From Turbatrix aceti (taxonomy: Eukaryota > Nematoda > Chromadorea > Rhabditida > Panagrolaimidae): 64,000 nt of DNA. Shown here in pieces: positions 21,201-32,147 of this stretch (positions are counted from its first letter, which is position 1; each line of letters opens with the position of its first letter). A program made the translations under genes and the position numbers. The stretch lies in contig OZ017766.1 of the NCBI GenBank assembly GCA_963969345.1, positions 8,246,001 through 8,310,000 on the forward strand, written 5' to 3'. A model generated the notes under the pieces. That model made no database searches. It saw only the letters and a list, made by a program, of their open reading frames with translations, and had not been told where the DNA came from.

Positions 21201-21620
21201 CGTATTAGGCTCCATAAGCCAAGAATCCGCATCACCATCCCCGTCGCCGCCTGTATCCGCAGAAGTGAGGCGTCCAATCATCCTTTCACTCGCATCGAGC
21301 AGGGTTAATCTGATACCACCCTTGTGGGGTAGGTTGTTGGTCCACGTCAGATTGTACGCCTTTCCGACTTCGAATTGCGTGAAGAACGCTGCAACAAACC
21401 GGTTTACTGACCTTTTGACGACCCAAAAAATTTTTTTTAAGATTGTTGGGGAAATTGTTTACTCACGTCTCTCTGATCTCGACATGCCGCAGGGGCTCTG
21501 GGTTCGTGCGGAATCGAGGAAATCTAGTGGTGGATACCTGGCCGCTGGGTAGAGCAGCGCGACGTGGGCTAAGGCTGCGGAGCAGGTGGATAAGGTAAGA
21601 AGAAGGTTTCGTATGGGCAT
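18261..21620 (-). CDS. Secreted/anchored protein with LPMO-like copper domain, EGF-like repeats and DOMON domain
   Basis: Exons 21467-21620, 21199-21388, ~20216-20581, 19778-20142 and 18261-19054 give about 622 residues. A signal peptide (1-18, ...CSAALA) leaves His19 as first mature residue (HVALLYPAARY). His73 lies in NLPHKGGIRLTLL and a YLFHSCADIRI motif ends this domain (~145-155). First-residue His, internal H-x-G and terminal CADI resemble copper monooxygenases (LPMO families). Exon 3 then codes EGF-like Cys repeats (CSCHHNFAGEAC, CYCAWGFFGRNC). Exons 4-5 code a DOMON domain (~285-440: SWVSIGWRP, DDMYTRD, IVMFRRNV, DHPLGPGK). A Ser/Thr/Ala-rich tail and final hydrophobic stretch (ILLNTLFLFIIV) suggest a GPI anchor. 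The exon 3/4 junction is uncertain: the best-looking donor (GTGGGT at 20219) breaks the frame, while GTTCCT keeps it. Enzyme activity is inference; EGF and DOMON are firm. Confidence 0.8.
19200..19335. repeat. Dispersed intronic repeat, copy 2
   Basis: TATCGTAATG, AAAAATTACAAAATC, AAAATGTTACTTC and TTTCGCAACGAAAATG occur in the order seen near 7208, 22700 and 28350. It lies in intron 19055-19777 of the DOMON gene, which is otherwise poly-A/T. Confidence 0.6.
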
Positions 21621-22689
21621 TTTTGACCTGAAATTGGAAATTTGGGTGGATTTGAAAATTTTTGATGTTAGAAATTTTTTTAAAGAATGTTTTTTAAAAA
21701 TTGTAAACAAGTTTTAAACGGGCGCACGCTACACGTTACACGCTAACAATCAGAAGCAAAGCTATGTAAAATTTTCAATCTATGTCTGTTAGACCATCAC
21801 CGGAGCGCGTACATAACTCGCGTCCGTCCCAGAAAAAAAAAACAAAAAATGGTATGGGAAGATGGGAGGTGGGTGCACCATGATTTTGAGTTCGAAACCG
21901 GCCATGGCCCTCCCATCTTTGCACGCACACACAAATTTTTTTTTTTTTGCAATGACGCAATCAAATCAAACTATGCCTAGTAAGGAGAAATGGACCTGGA
22001 CCAATCATCTGCCAAAATTTATTTCCTCCAAGTTGATGTCTACCTTCCTCCTCCTCTTCCTCCACCACCGGTGACTCCAAATTTCCTCCGTCCGTCATTT
22101 TTCTCGAAACCGAAGCCGAAACCGAAACCGAAGCAACAATCAAACAACAACGACGACGGCGGAGGCAGCCTGCGTGGTCTGTAAACCGGTTGCAACCGGC
22201 CGAAGTCAATCAAATCCACGTTTTTTGATGGAGTCGAAGCAAGCAAACGTGTTCGTTCTTCCTCCCCCCATTTTTCTGTGCTGCGCCTTGCGCGCCAGCT
22301 TGGGGTATTGATAAATAAAAAAAAAAAATCATGTCGAACATGTTCGCGGTTGACTTGGTTTTTTGGGGAAAATGGTTTTTTGCGGGGGATGCGTTAAAGG
22401 ATGGATGGGGGAGGGGATTCCTTATTGGGTCCAATGACTACCAAGTTTGTAACAGGGCTGTCAGACAAAATTTGTTTTGGATCAACAAAAAAATTGCCAT
22501 TTCCGTTCAAAACCCTGCAGAATACATAAAAAACGTTTCCAAAATGGGTCCAAAATATATTTTCCAAAAAAAACAAAATTCACATTTTAGAACCAAAAAA
22601 TCTGTTTTTTGACGTCTCTTATCAGTTTTAGAAAATGTGACAATTTTTGTACATTTTTTAGCCAGAAAAAACCCAAAAAAACAAAAAAA

Positions 22690-22805
22690 CAATTATTTTA
22701 GAAAAAAATCATAAACTTATATTTATCGTAAAAAAAGTTACGAAATCCAAGCAAAAAAACTTGTTTCGATATCTTCAATGGTTTCGAAACGAAATTTCTA
22801 AATCG
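22690..22805. repeat. Dispersed intronic/intergenic repeat, copy 3
   Basis: TTATCGTAAAAAAAGTTACG, AAATCCAAGC and GGTTTCGAAACGAAATTTC match the block order of the copies near 7208 and 28350, with more divergence. Confidence 0.55.
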
Positions 22806-24560
22806 ATTGTTAATTTATTATTGTACTAAAGGTTTTTATAATTTTTCTAAAATTATTACTCAAAAAAAACAGTTTTTCAATGATTTTAAAATTTTCGAAA
22901 ACTTTTCATTTTTTTGTATACAAAATGACCCATTTTTTGATCTAATCTAGTTCGGTTCGCTGAAAATTTTTTTTTCGGCTGGAACAGGATTTATCTAGTA
23001 TCTAAAAAAGTTGACAACAAAAAATGCTTACATATTTTACATTCGTGAGAATATTTTTTTGCGCTCAACAAAAAAAAGATATAGTATATACATATGCAGA
23101 TAATTAGGTTTAAACAAGCATAACTAATGTGATCTCTGCCCACGGATGCGCGGGAAAGAAAAGAAGTCAGGCGAACAAGATGCGTTGCCAAATACATAAA
23201 TATGAATCTGTCGTCTGTCTATGCGCTATCCCACCCACCCACCCAGACCAGACCAGCTCCTCCGCAGCGCCAGTCGAGCACCCCCATGATACCATGATAC
23301 ATACACCACGCGCACGTGTTCTGCGTGTAATCGAAACCATCAATTTTAATAACCAGTATTAACTGCTACCTTGTAAAAATATAATATGTATGCAGGTATT
23401 CAATTCAAGGATTTGTCAAGGACAATGAGGCAGAAGGGTGGCAATGAACGTGACCCGACCGACCCGGTAGTATGCAGGTATTTATTAATACAATACAATA
23501 CAATTTTTGCAGAATCATTGCAATTATCAATTTTTTTTTTTACAATTGGGAAACGCGGAAATTATTAATGTCAAAATGCGAAAATTCGTGTGAGGTCCGT
23601 CCGGTCGAAGGCGAAAGGGAAAACGATAGCTTTCTTCTGATCTGGGCCGATAATCGTTTCGTCCGCATCCGCAGCAAAAAGTTAAGCGCAGGGATTTTAG
23701 CTTTTTTGCGTCAGAAAATCGGCTTTTTTGGATACATACATACTTTTAATAGTACACACCAGATATGGATCAAAAATAATTTTGGGGTTGGGAACGTAAT
23801 TGTTGCGTCGCTACCGTATCTGACTGGAGACGCAAAATAAATATTTTTTTGATCTCGAGATAAAATTTTTTAACTAAGTAGAATAAAACTTTTTTACCAC
23901 AAAATTTTTTTACGGTGAATTTGTTTTCAATTTTTTGAAAAAAAAATTTTTGGATACGGTAGCGTAAACGTAAAAAACAATAAAACATGCAAAAAAATTA
24001 AATCTGGTAGATATCGTATCCGATTGAAAGCGCGGAAAAAAATGTTTGGTCTCGAAGCGAAAAACAATTCTAAAAAAAGTTTTCCTTTTTTTAAAACAAA
24101 AAAAAAGTTTTTCATTTGTTTAAAAAAAATTTTTTTTAACGTTTCTTTAAAAACGTTTTAGATACGGTAGCTTTGACGTATAAAATACGCTTTGGGACCC
24201 AAACTCGACAAAACAAAAAAAAAATTAAATTCGGTTTATTTTTACAGTTCAACTTGGAAAAATCCAGACAGATTCCAAAAATCACCGTCAAACAAATGTT
24301 TACGCTGACTGACATAAAGAATGAGGCCGTCTCAGTTCAGTTCCAGGCATTGAATCTGATTCCCCTTTCTCCTCGCTTCCTCGTTCGTGAATGAATGCTC
24401 GACGACAACACAAAGTCCTTGAGATCGGTTCTCAAGGATTCGGAACGAACAATGTTGATCATACATATACGTACATATGCATACGTATATACTTAATCGG
24501 TGATCGGGGAAGACTAAACGGGGCGATAGAGGATAATCCATCCAATCGCTCCGCCTCCCT

Positions 24561-24779
24561 TCACCGATTGAAGAAATCACCGCTGCCAGCGGCGGTCGAC
24601 GGATAAACGCATTGCGGGTGACGTTGAGACTTTTCAAGTGACCGCAGAAGGGCACACTCATCAGGCCTTTGTTCGGCGCTGCAGAAAAAAAAACACAGAT
24701 ACGGGCATGCAAAAACGAAACGCGCGCAAAAACGACGACATATTATATTTTGGGTCAGGCGATCTCTCAAACTGACCAT
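24561..24779 (-). CDS. Candidate small ORF or terminal exon, unidentified
   Basis: The frame can be read as 72 residues from ATG, with a hydrophobic segment (FVFACPYLCFFF) and then a Cys-containing tail (DECALLRSLEKSQRHPQCVY). Alternatively only 24561-24680 is an exon after a good acceptor (TTTTTTTTTCTGCAG). It could be the end of a small secreted protein gene. No family was recognised and neighbouring exons were not found; it may be spurious. Confidence 0.2.
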   Translation of the reverse strand: MVSLRDRLTQNIICRRFCARFVFACPYLCFFFCSAEQRPDECALLRSLEKSQRHPQCVYPSTAAGSGDFFNR

Positions 24780-26381
24780 TCATTTGTCATTACTGGATAT
24801 TTTTGAATGGTTCTGACGGACCCGATAGACGTCATTAGATAAAATACGCATTTTTCATTTCAATAATATTAAAAGAACAAAAAAAGTTATTGTATGGAAA
24901 AAAATATGATCGGACGAACGAATACATATGGATGAAAAATTGGCGGCAAGTATTTATAATATTAATTTTCAATTCAAGTCCTTGGAAAATTTTGTCAAAG
25001 GTTCACATAACAAAATTTTTACCACAGTTGCAGAGCTTTACACCACCGAATATTTAAATAATATTAAAATGAAAATTTTTGTAAATTGCTAAATTTTAAA
25101 TATGTAGTTGTTTTTAACAATTTTGTCGGTATCATTCTTGTTGTTTACAAAAAAAATGTATTGCGCGTTTTTTAAAGATATATGTATTAAATTTCATACA
25201 TAAATGTATCAAATATTAAAAAACTTGCTTTTCTGTTATACATACATAAATGTGTATTATCTGCGATGATGGAGGAAGTTAAACTAAACTCACAGGTAAC
25301 CTATACGAGCGTGACAAGAATGAGATATGAATGTATGCCTTTGTAACAAAAAAACAAAGCTTTTCACAAACAAATTCGAAATGCATTATAACTACATATT
25401 ACGCAGAAACAGTAATTTTTCCTATGACGTGGGGACGCCACGTTAGCAAATATTACATATATTTGTTTTGAGCTCCCCTAACATTTTCTCTCGCAACAAT
25501 GCATCAACACCACGGCAGCCCCGGCCACCAAACATAGTACATGAATCAGTCCCGTAACCCTATTCCGAGACGCCATGAATCACCCCTCAACGAAACACCA
25601 CATCAAGCTTTTCATAGCCTACACCCGCTACACTAATGTAAGAAAAATTTTTTACGGTCAGTTTCTGATTGTATGTATGATATATTATAAGAATACATGT
25701 ATTATATATATATAATATATAGTTTATTTGTCTTGAAGGATCCAGAGATATGTGGATGACGAGATATATTATAATTGAGGACATTATATTTCATTGTTTC
25801 TACGTTCCTATGTTTTTGGATGGCTAATTGCAGATTAGAAACATACATGCACTAAACAACTATGAAAGCAGTTCAAAGCTTATGTACAATATGTATGTTG
25901 CCATTGGTATATTGGTAATAACATATACATATTATATTTTTTCCATTGTCTGCAGTTCGATAACAGGTTTGTTGTTTTTTGAATGATTTCGATTTTTTGC
26001 TTTTGCAGATTATTTTTTACTTTTTATTATTTGCAAACAAATTTATTTTTAAATAATTATAGACTTAAACGGATGGAAGGCTCAACAATTTGATCATGCA
26101 CTTGAAACTTTGGCGGGATCTCGATGACCACTTCTGGTATGGAAGTCGGTGGCATGGGAACTTCTTACCTTGCTAACTTCATTTACCTCGGTTAAATTGG
26201 ATATTGTATTGGATGTTTCTCATCAATTAAATAAAAATTTTCTGCGGAATTCGAAATCGAAATGGCTGAAAATCTGTGTTCGGATGATCGACGCGTCTGA
26301 TCCGCAAAAAACCCCCCGCGGCCAAAAATGGAATTTTTTTAGCGCATTTTTGCAAAATCCATCGCAAAGTAGATTTGAAAA

Positions 26382-26878
26382 CAGGGTTGAGCGAAAAGTC
26401 GTTTTTTTGCTCGCGAACAAACACGAACAATTTTTTTAGAATTGTTCGAAAAACCGAACGAACACGAACATTTTTGACCTTGTTCGCGAACGAACGTGAA
26501 CGAGCATCGAACAAATTATTTTCATAATTTGTGCAAAATTTTGTTTACCTGAATACAAAAACGTAAATTTTGGCAGTCCATCTCTCTCGTTTTTGATACA
26601 AGTCTTCCTACACATTTTATTGGGTAAATTTTATGCATGTTATTTGCCTTTTTTTGTAAAATAGCATTGATTTTGAAACACCGACTTTACTTTTTCTTGG
26701 ATTTTTGTTCGTTTCATCTGTTCGGAAAATTTAGCTTTGTTCGCGAACAAATAAATTCAAAAAAAATTTGTGCAAAATTTCTGAATTTATTTGTTCGCGA
26801 ACAAATAAACCAAGATAAAATTTGTTCGCGAACGAACACGAAAAATCTAATCTGTTCGCAAACGTTCGCTCAACCCTG
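26382..26878. mobile_element. hAT-like MITE rich in GTTCGCGAAC palindromes (497 bp)
   Basis: The inverted ends are CAGGGTTGAGCGAA and TTCGCTCAACCCTG, with perfect 8-bp direct repeats TTTGAAAA on both sides (26374-26381 and 26879-26886). The interior contains many copies of GTTCGCGAAC and related GTTCGTG/CACGAAC motifs near both ends. It has no transposase. It is related to 40736-41340 and its duplicate. Confidence 0.9.
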
Positions 26879-27024
26879 TTTGAAAAACATAATTTTGACC
26901 AAACAAAAAATCTTTTATTTCGGAATTTTTCCCCCAAAATTGCAATCTTTGTTTCCCGGTTATCCGCCAGATTCAAAATTCCAAAACTTATTTGAACGAA
27001 CAAAAAAATCATACAGCCATGAAG

Positions 27025-30000
27025 TTAAGATTCCTCATCAGAATCCTCTCTGGAAGGAAAAATGTCAGAAAACAGCTCGTTAATCTCCTCAGATCGTCGC
27101 TCGTTGGAACACTTGAGCGCCGCTACCCGAAATGCTTCGAGGGTTTTGTCGATCTCGCTGACAGTGTAGAATTCGTTGAGTGCCCGTTCGACTTCTTCGA
27201 GCGTCCATTTTGTCTTTCCGACCTTGAAAGGAATCCCGCACAACGAGTTGTAGAGTCTCTTGTTCGCCTTGACGAGATCAAATCGTTCCTGTACGGCGGG
27301 TACGATTGGATCTGCCTCGCTGGAGAGAGAAGAAGCAGCGTCACTTTCATCGACTTCTTCTTCTTCTTCTTCGTCGTCGTCAGAAACGACAAAACTGTTT
27401 TCTTCTTCTTCGGATTCCTCTTTGGCTGTTTTTTTCTTGGTTTTCGTGGCGCGTTTTGTTGGCTTTCGTCGCAATTTGCGCAGCGCACGTTTTTCCGCGG
27501 CTTCAGCTTCGGCGCGGAGTTCTTTTCTCGATTTTGTGGCCTAAAAATTACATGTTCATGTATTTTTCAAATTGCACATAGGAAGGATGAACAGACAGAA
27601 TAACGCGTGCCAGAATTTGCATTTTTCAAATTTTAAAAACGGGTTTTTTAAAAAACTACAGTACTGACAGAAATTGTCGACATATCATTCGACTCAGTTT
27701 TTGATGGAAAATCTGTTAAAAATATAAAAATTAGGGGTCACCACATAAAAAGTGCCATTTGGACATTTCGTGTTTGGCACTTTTTCAAATGGTGACCCCT
27801 AATTTTTATATTTTTAACAGATTCTCCATAAAAAACTGAGTCAAACGATATGTCAACCATTTCTGTCAGTTCGGCAGTTTTTAGAAAAAAAACTGTTTTA
27901 AAATTTAAAAAATGCCAATTCGAGCGCGCGTTATTCTGCCGGTCCTACCAGCAAACATCAAAATTTGACAACTATGGTAAAAACTCACCCGAAGAGCGTG
28001 TCCATCGATGATAATGTCTTCATCTTCTTCTTCTGGCTCGACAACAACTTCACAGACGTCTTCTTCTTCCTCCTTTTGGGCGGGATCTTCGGTAGCCGCA
28101 GTCTTGCCATAGGGCTTCGCGACGCATTTCTGAGTCTTGCAATGCCAACCGTAGCGATCGATATTGCCGAAAGCGCAGGATCGATGGAAAAGTTGCCCGC
28201 AACGATAGCAGCCGACTGGGTGCAGACGGGATCTGTTTCTGAACACAAGAGCACAGGTAGCGCATGTTACTTCCTGAAATAGTCGTGCAAGAAGTAAAAA
28301 TGGGTAAAAACGAGCCCAATCAAAAAAGTACGTCTTTCGGAAAAAAATATCGTACAAAGTAACAAAATCCTAGCATAAAATGTTACTTCCAGATTGTCCG
28401 TGGTTTCGCAACGAAAATTGCAAAACAACTGTTAGATTTTATCGTATTATACAATGATTTTAAATTTTTGAAAAATTATCAATTTCTTATCACGAAAATA
28501 CGTTTTCTGACGTTTAAAAAAATTTTGGGTCAAAAAATGAACCCGTAAAATGTTTCTTGCAATATTATTTATAAAACCGTGAATTTTGTACTTAAATTTC
28601 AAAAATTGTAAATATAATATTTTTGTGGGATGACTTTCGGGTCAAAAAAATCAAAAAAAAACCCAGCCCCCTTTTATGTCAAAATGGCACCAAAACTCAC
28701 TTCTTCAAAAATGTTCTTCTCCCGGACAGCAGCAAACGTTCCCATGATGAGCAGGTGGAGCAATGCAAAACTCTTGGCATTCTCAATTCTGTTGACGCGG
28801 TCTTCGAAGCCGATGGAGTCATTGAAGACGAAAATTGGCTGATCTGTGAGCCAGTCAACAAAAATTTCGCGCTGAAACACAAAAAAACCGCAATTTTGTC
28901 AAATTTGATATGGAAAAGTTTTACGTTCAATTTTAATCCCAAAAATCAACGTACAATTTTCTCAAAACTGTCCGCATCCTTGACACGATCGACAAATGGT
29001 CGTGCAAAGACGGCGGCTTCATCCTCGCTTTTTCCCTTGGCGGAAGAAATATCAGGCGAATTGATGACGATCGTGACGTCACTTTTGAGCGCTGTGAGAT
29101 CATCTGCGCCTTCGGGATACCGTCTCCGGGAAGCTCCATCACGGGACCCCAAAATAGAAGCCTCAATTTCGTTGAGAGACCCATAAATGCGTTTTCTAAG
29201 TTCTCGTTCACGAACGCCAAAATTGCTGAGTTTTTGGGCGAGTTTTCGGATGTCATCCATTTTGTCGAGAACAAACCACCGACTTGGCTTTGTTGGATCT
29301 GTTCGGGGAAGTTCCTTGACGTCGAAGAAGGGCCACAAGGCATCAGCTACGTCGTCGGAAGGCTCTTCGTCCCCGGAAGACTCACTATCATCGTCGATCT
29401 CCAATTTTGTACGTTCTTCAACGTAGATACCCCCATTAGCCGATTTGGAGAAGTACCAGTACATCCGGAAATCCCGATCGTAGCCTAGCAAGGTTGGAGG
29501 AGTTCGTCGGGGGATCTGGCAATAGGGTTGGAGTCTTGCGCGCTGGAAAAAAACACGTTTTGACGGAAAAGAACATTTTTGGTCTAAAAATCGTAAAAAA
29601 ACACACTTTGGGCCTAAAAGTGTGTTTTTTTACGATTTTTGATTATTTGAGTCATTTTTAGGCCAACTTTGTAACTTTTTGCGTTAAACACATACAAATT
29701 TGTTTCTATGGGTTAAAATTCGGCTGAAACAACATTTTAGGTAAAAAAACTTGTTTGGCAAAAATAAATAAAAATCAAACTTTTTTTGGACTAAAATATT
29801 TTTTAGGCTAAAATTAGCGTCAAAAAAAAGGGCTGGCCAAACCAAAACTAGCCTAAAAACGAAAAAAACACCGGATTTTTGGTTTTCCATAAAAAATTTA
29901 GCAATTTATTGCCGCCAGAAAAAAAAGAGTAAATTCTACTATAAAAACATATTATTTAGCTCGATCGACGACAAAAATGGGAACCGATCAACATTTTAGG

Positions 30001-31784
30001 TCGAAAGTTTTTTCCCATTTCAGTTTTTTGTATTCATTCAACCAAAAAAAACATTTGTGCCAAAATGCAAAAAAAAACGTAACAAGGAACAAAAAACCAA
30101 AAAAATTGTGTTTTCTTTTATTTTTTTTTTCAGCGTTTGACCCAATTTTAACCCCAAATTTAGTCCCCACCGACTCACGTATTCCTTATTGGCCGGAACA
30201 TAATTCAGCGAGCTCAGATCGTAGAGGTAGCCAAATTTAGCCTGTTTTTTCGCAGCAATAAGATTACGGTAGAGTAGTTCCATGATTTTGAGCTGATCCT
30301 TCGCCGGGAGTTCCCAGTAGTCGACATGCTGCCATCGCTCTCCAATCTCAGCGGGAAGCTCTTTGCGTAGACTGTTACGAAACGAACACAGGGTATATCG
30401 GTTGACAAAGCCATCCGTCGATTCCCACAAAAAAAGTTGTTTGCAGATCTCAGCTGTTGTTTTGTAGTTGAATCTGAGTTCGTAGAGAAACACTCCTTCG
30501 ATTTTTAAAAACTAAAATTGAAAAAAAAACGACTGTGAGCAAGGAAATGCGAAAAATTAGGTATTATAAAACTCACGTGAAAAAGTTCAACAATCTGTGC
30601 GAGACGCAGAAAACCGTAGAGCAGACGGCTGGTCGTACGGTAGTACCCCTCAGGACCCATCTCAAAGGCTTCCAACAGGTCCTTTGCACCAATCGAGTTC
30701 AAATTAACCTTGATGACGTCACCAAAAACGTGCATAAATTCCGTGATTTCCAAACACACACCAAATGCCTTCCAGTCGTCGTCACTGACGTCGGAACCCG
30801 AAATCACAGGCCGGAGTTCAGGCAAGGGTTCAGAATCCAAAGCGGTGTCCTCAAAACTGTTTTCCTGGATGCACGTGAGCCATCGGTTGAAAACAGCAGC
30901 GTCAGACTCGTCCTCGGCTTCGTGGGTTACGGCAAAGCGAAAGAAAGCGCTTTCGCCCAATTCTGAGATTTCCAGTTTCTGGAAGCGGCGTCGGATGAAC
31001 AGACAAAGTCGGCGGAATTCAGCGACATCCCGTTTCTTGGCCGCGGCGATGAGTTTGTCTTTGTAGGACTCCGGAGTGGCGTCTGAGTTCAGCAAGGAGA
31101 GATTGGGGGACTGGGGAGTCGTAGTCGTAGCACCGATCGTGAAAAAGCTCCGGATTGACTAAAAAAGTTGAAAAAACTAGTAAAAACATCGTAAAAGCGG
31201 AAAATTAGGCCAAAATTGACAGAAAATGAAAATTACGATATGAAAAAGAGAAAAACACAAAAGTATCGTAATAGTAAACCAAAAAATCGTATTTGAAGTA
31301 ACATCGAAAGACAAAAGTATCGTAACGAAAGTAACACTGCAAGACACAAAAATCTTACATGAAGTAACATATCAAGCCAAAAAATATCGTATTTGAAGTA
31401 AATCAAAACAAATCGTAACAAAAGTAACATCGTATAACCAAAAAAGTCGTAACAAAAGTAATATCCTAAACCAAAAAAATCGTAACAAAAGTAATATTTA
31501 TCGTAAATCAAAAACAAATCGTAACTTACTCTCTGTTCAGAAGACAAATCAGGCTTTCTTTTAGGCGTTACGGCAGTAGAATCGCCATTGTCGTTGGTTT
31601 TCTTCGGCGACAGAGGAGGCGGTTTCTTAGCCGCTGGCGGCCGAGGAGATCCGGATGACCCTCCGCCAGTGAGCCAAGAATCGAGGGTGCGTTTGCGTTG
31701 TGGAAGCTGCTGCTGCTGCTTCTGAGCAGTAGTTTCATTTTCATCCGGCAACACAACAACGTCGTCGTCCGCAGACATAGACAT
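27025..31784 (-). CDS. DDT/WHIM/PHD-finger chromatin-remodelling subunit, BAZ1/ACF1-like
   Basis: Seven exons (31530-31784, 30577-31158, 30179-30511, 28955-29542, 28701-28871, 27989-28273, 27025-27540) give 909 residues; all six introns are phase 0 with GT/AG ends. Order: basic Pro/Lys-rich N-terminus; PIP-box-like QRSIRSFF (84-91, across the first junction); DDT domain (~215-330, VFGDVIKVNLNSIGAKDLLE); WHIM region (~405-430, LLGYDRDFRMYWYF, GIYVEE); PHD finger (647 onward: CATC, CYRCGQLFHRSC, WHCKTQKC); acidic stretch; C-terminal helical region. DDT plus WHIM modules bind ISWI ATPases, so this is probably the large nuclear subunit of an ISWI remodeller. No WAC domain before DDT and no bromodomain after PHD are visible, unlike human BAZ1A/B. 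The start chosen (31784, ACCATGTCT) has better context than the upstream in-frame ATG at 31826. Confidence 0.85.
27596..27938. mobile_element. Foldback MITE (343 bp) in the last intron of the BAZ1-like gene
   Basis: The ends CAGAATAACGCG and CGCGTTATTCTG are inverted. The arms share TTTTTGATGGAAAATCTGTT, its reverse complement in the other arm, and a central TAAAAATTAGGGGTCACC / GGTGACCCCTAATTTTTA pair, so the whole element folds into one hairpin. No clear target duplication is seen. It fills most of intron 27541-27988. Confidence 0.82.
28345..28435. repeat. Dispersed intronic repeat, copy 4
   Basis: CGTACAAAGTAACAAAATCC, TAGCATAAAATGTTACTTCC and GGTTTCGCAACGAAAATTGC form the best-preserved copy of the family. 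It lies in intron 28274-28700 of the BAZ1-like gene. Confidence 0.7.
31230..31525. repeat. Degenerate tandem array in BAZ1-like intron 1
   Basis: Repeated variants of ATCGTAACAAAAGTAACAT and ATCGTATTTGAAGTAACAT, spaced roughly 25-40 bp apart, occupy most of intron 31159-31529. The GTAAC blocks recall the dispersed repeat copies elsewhere in the window. Confidence 0.65.
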
Positions 31785-32147
31785 GGTTTTATAAAAAACA
31801 CAATGACTAAATGAACACCACTCCAACAGTCAGGTAGTTAGAGTAGGAAGCGATTCAAAAAAAGCGCGGACTAAATTCCCGCGTTCTAAAAACTGCGCGC
31901 ATGTTGCGAAGGCGGCGCAGCGCGCGTCGCGTGGGATTCTCTTGACACGAAAATTGTTGTTTTTTTAGTTTTTCAATTAATTTTTTTTATTTTTTATTTT
32001 TTGACAATTAATTGTACAGTTTTAATTCATTATCCCGGGTGTGTGTTTTTTTTGTAAATATTATACCGGTTCCGGGGTTACAATGACAGTAATTACATAC
32101 ACTTGTAAGATGAGATCCTAGTATAAAACAGGTGAGACTACTTTTTC
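31785..32147. other. Short intergenic region between BAZ1-like start and GPCR stop
   Basis: This 363-bp gap lies between two - strand genes. It holds the likely promoter and 5' leader of the BAZ1-like gene and the 3' UTR of the GPCR. No clear TATA box, canonical AATAAA or trans-splice signal was recognised. Confidence 0.6.

Larger units (their letters stand above)
21621..27024. other. 5.4-kb intergenic region with repeats and no firm gene
   Basis: Between the start of the DOMON gene and the end of the BAZ1-like gene (both - strand) there is a dispersed-repeat copy (~22690-22800), inverted copies of GATACGGTAGC/GCTACCGTATC at ~23808-24175 suggesting a foldback element, AT-rich stretches with TACATATATG motifs (24450-25950) and a hAT-like MITE (26382-26878). 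Short open frames at 23568-23700, 24248-24394 (+) and 24561-24779 (-) have coding-like composition, but none could be tied to a family. Confidence 0.6.

Noticed and set aside
22040..22246. Gly/Phe-rich small protein on the - strand
   Set aside because: It is a translation of a simple CCGAAACCGAAG repeat and CTCCTC run; no splice or family support.
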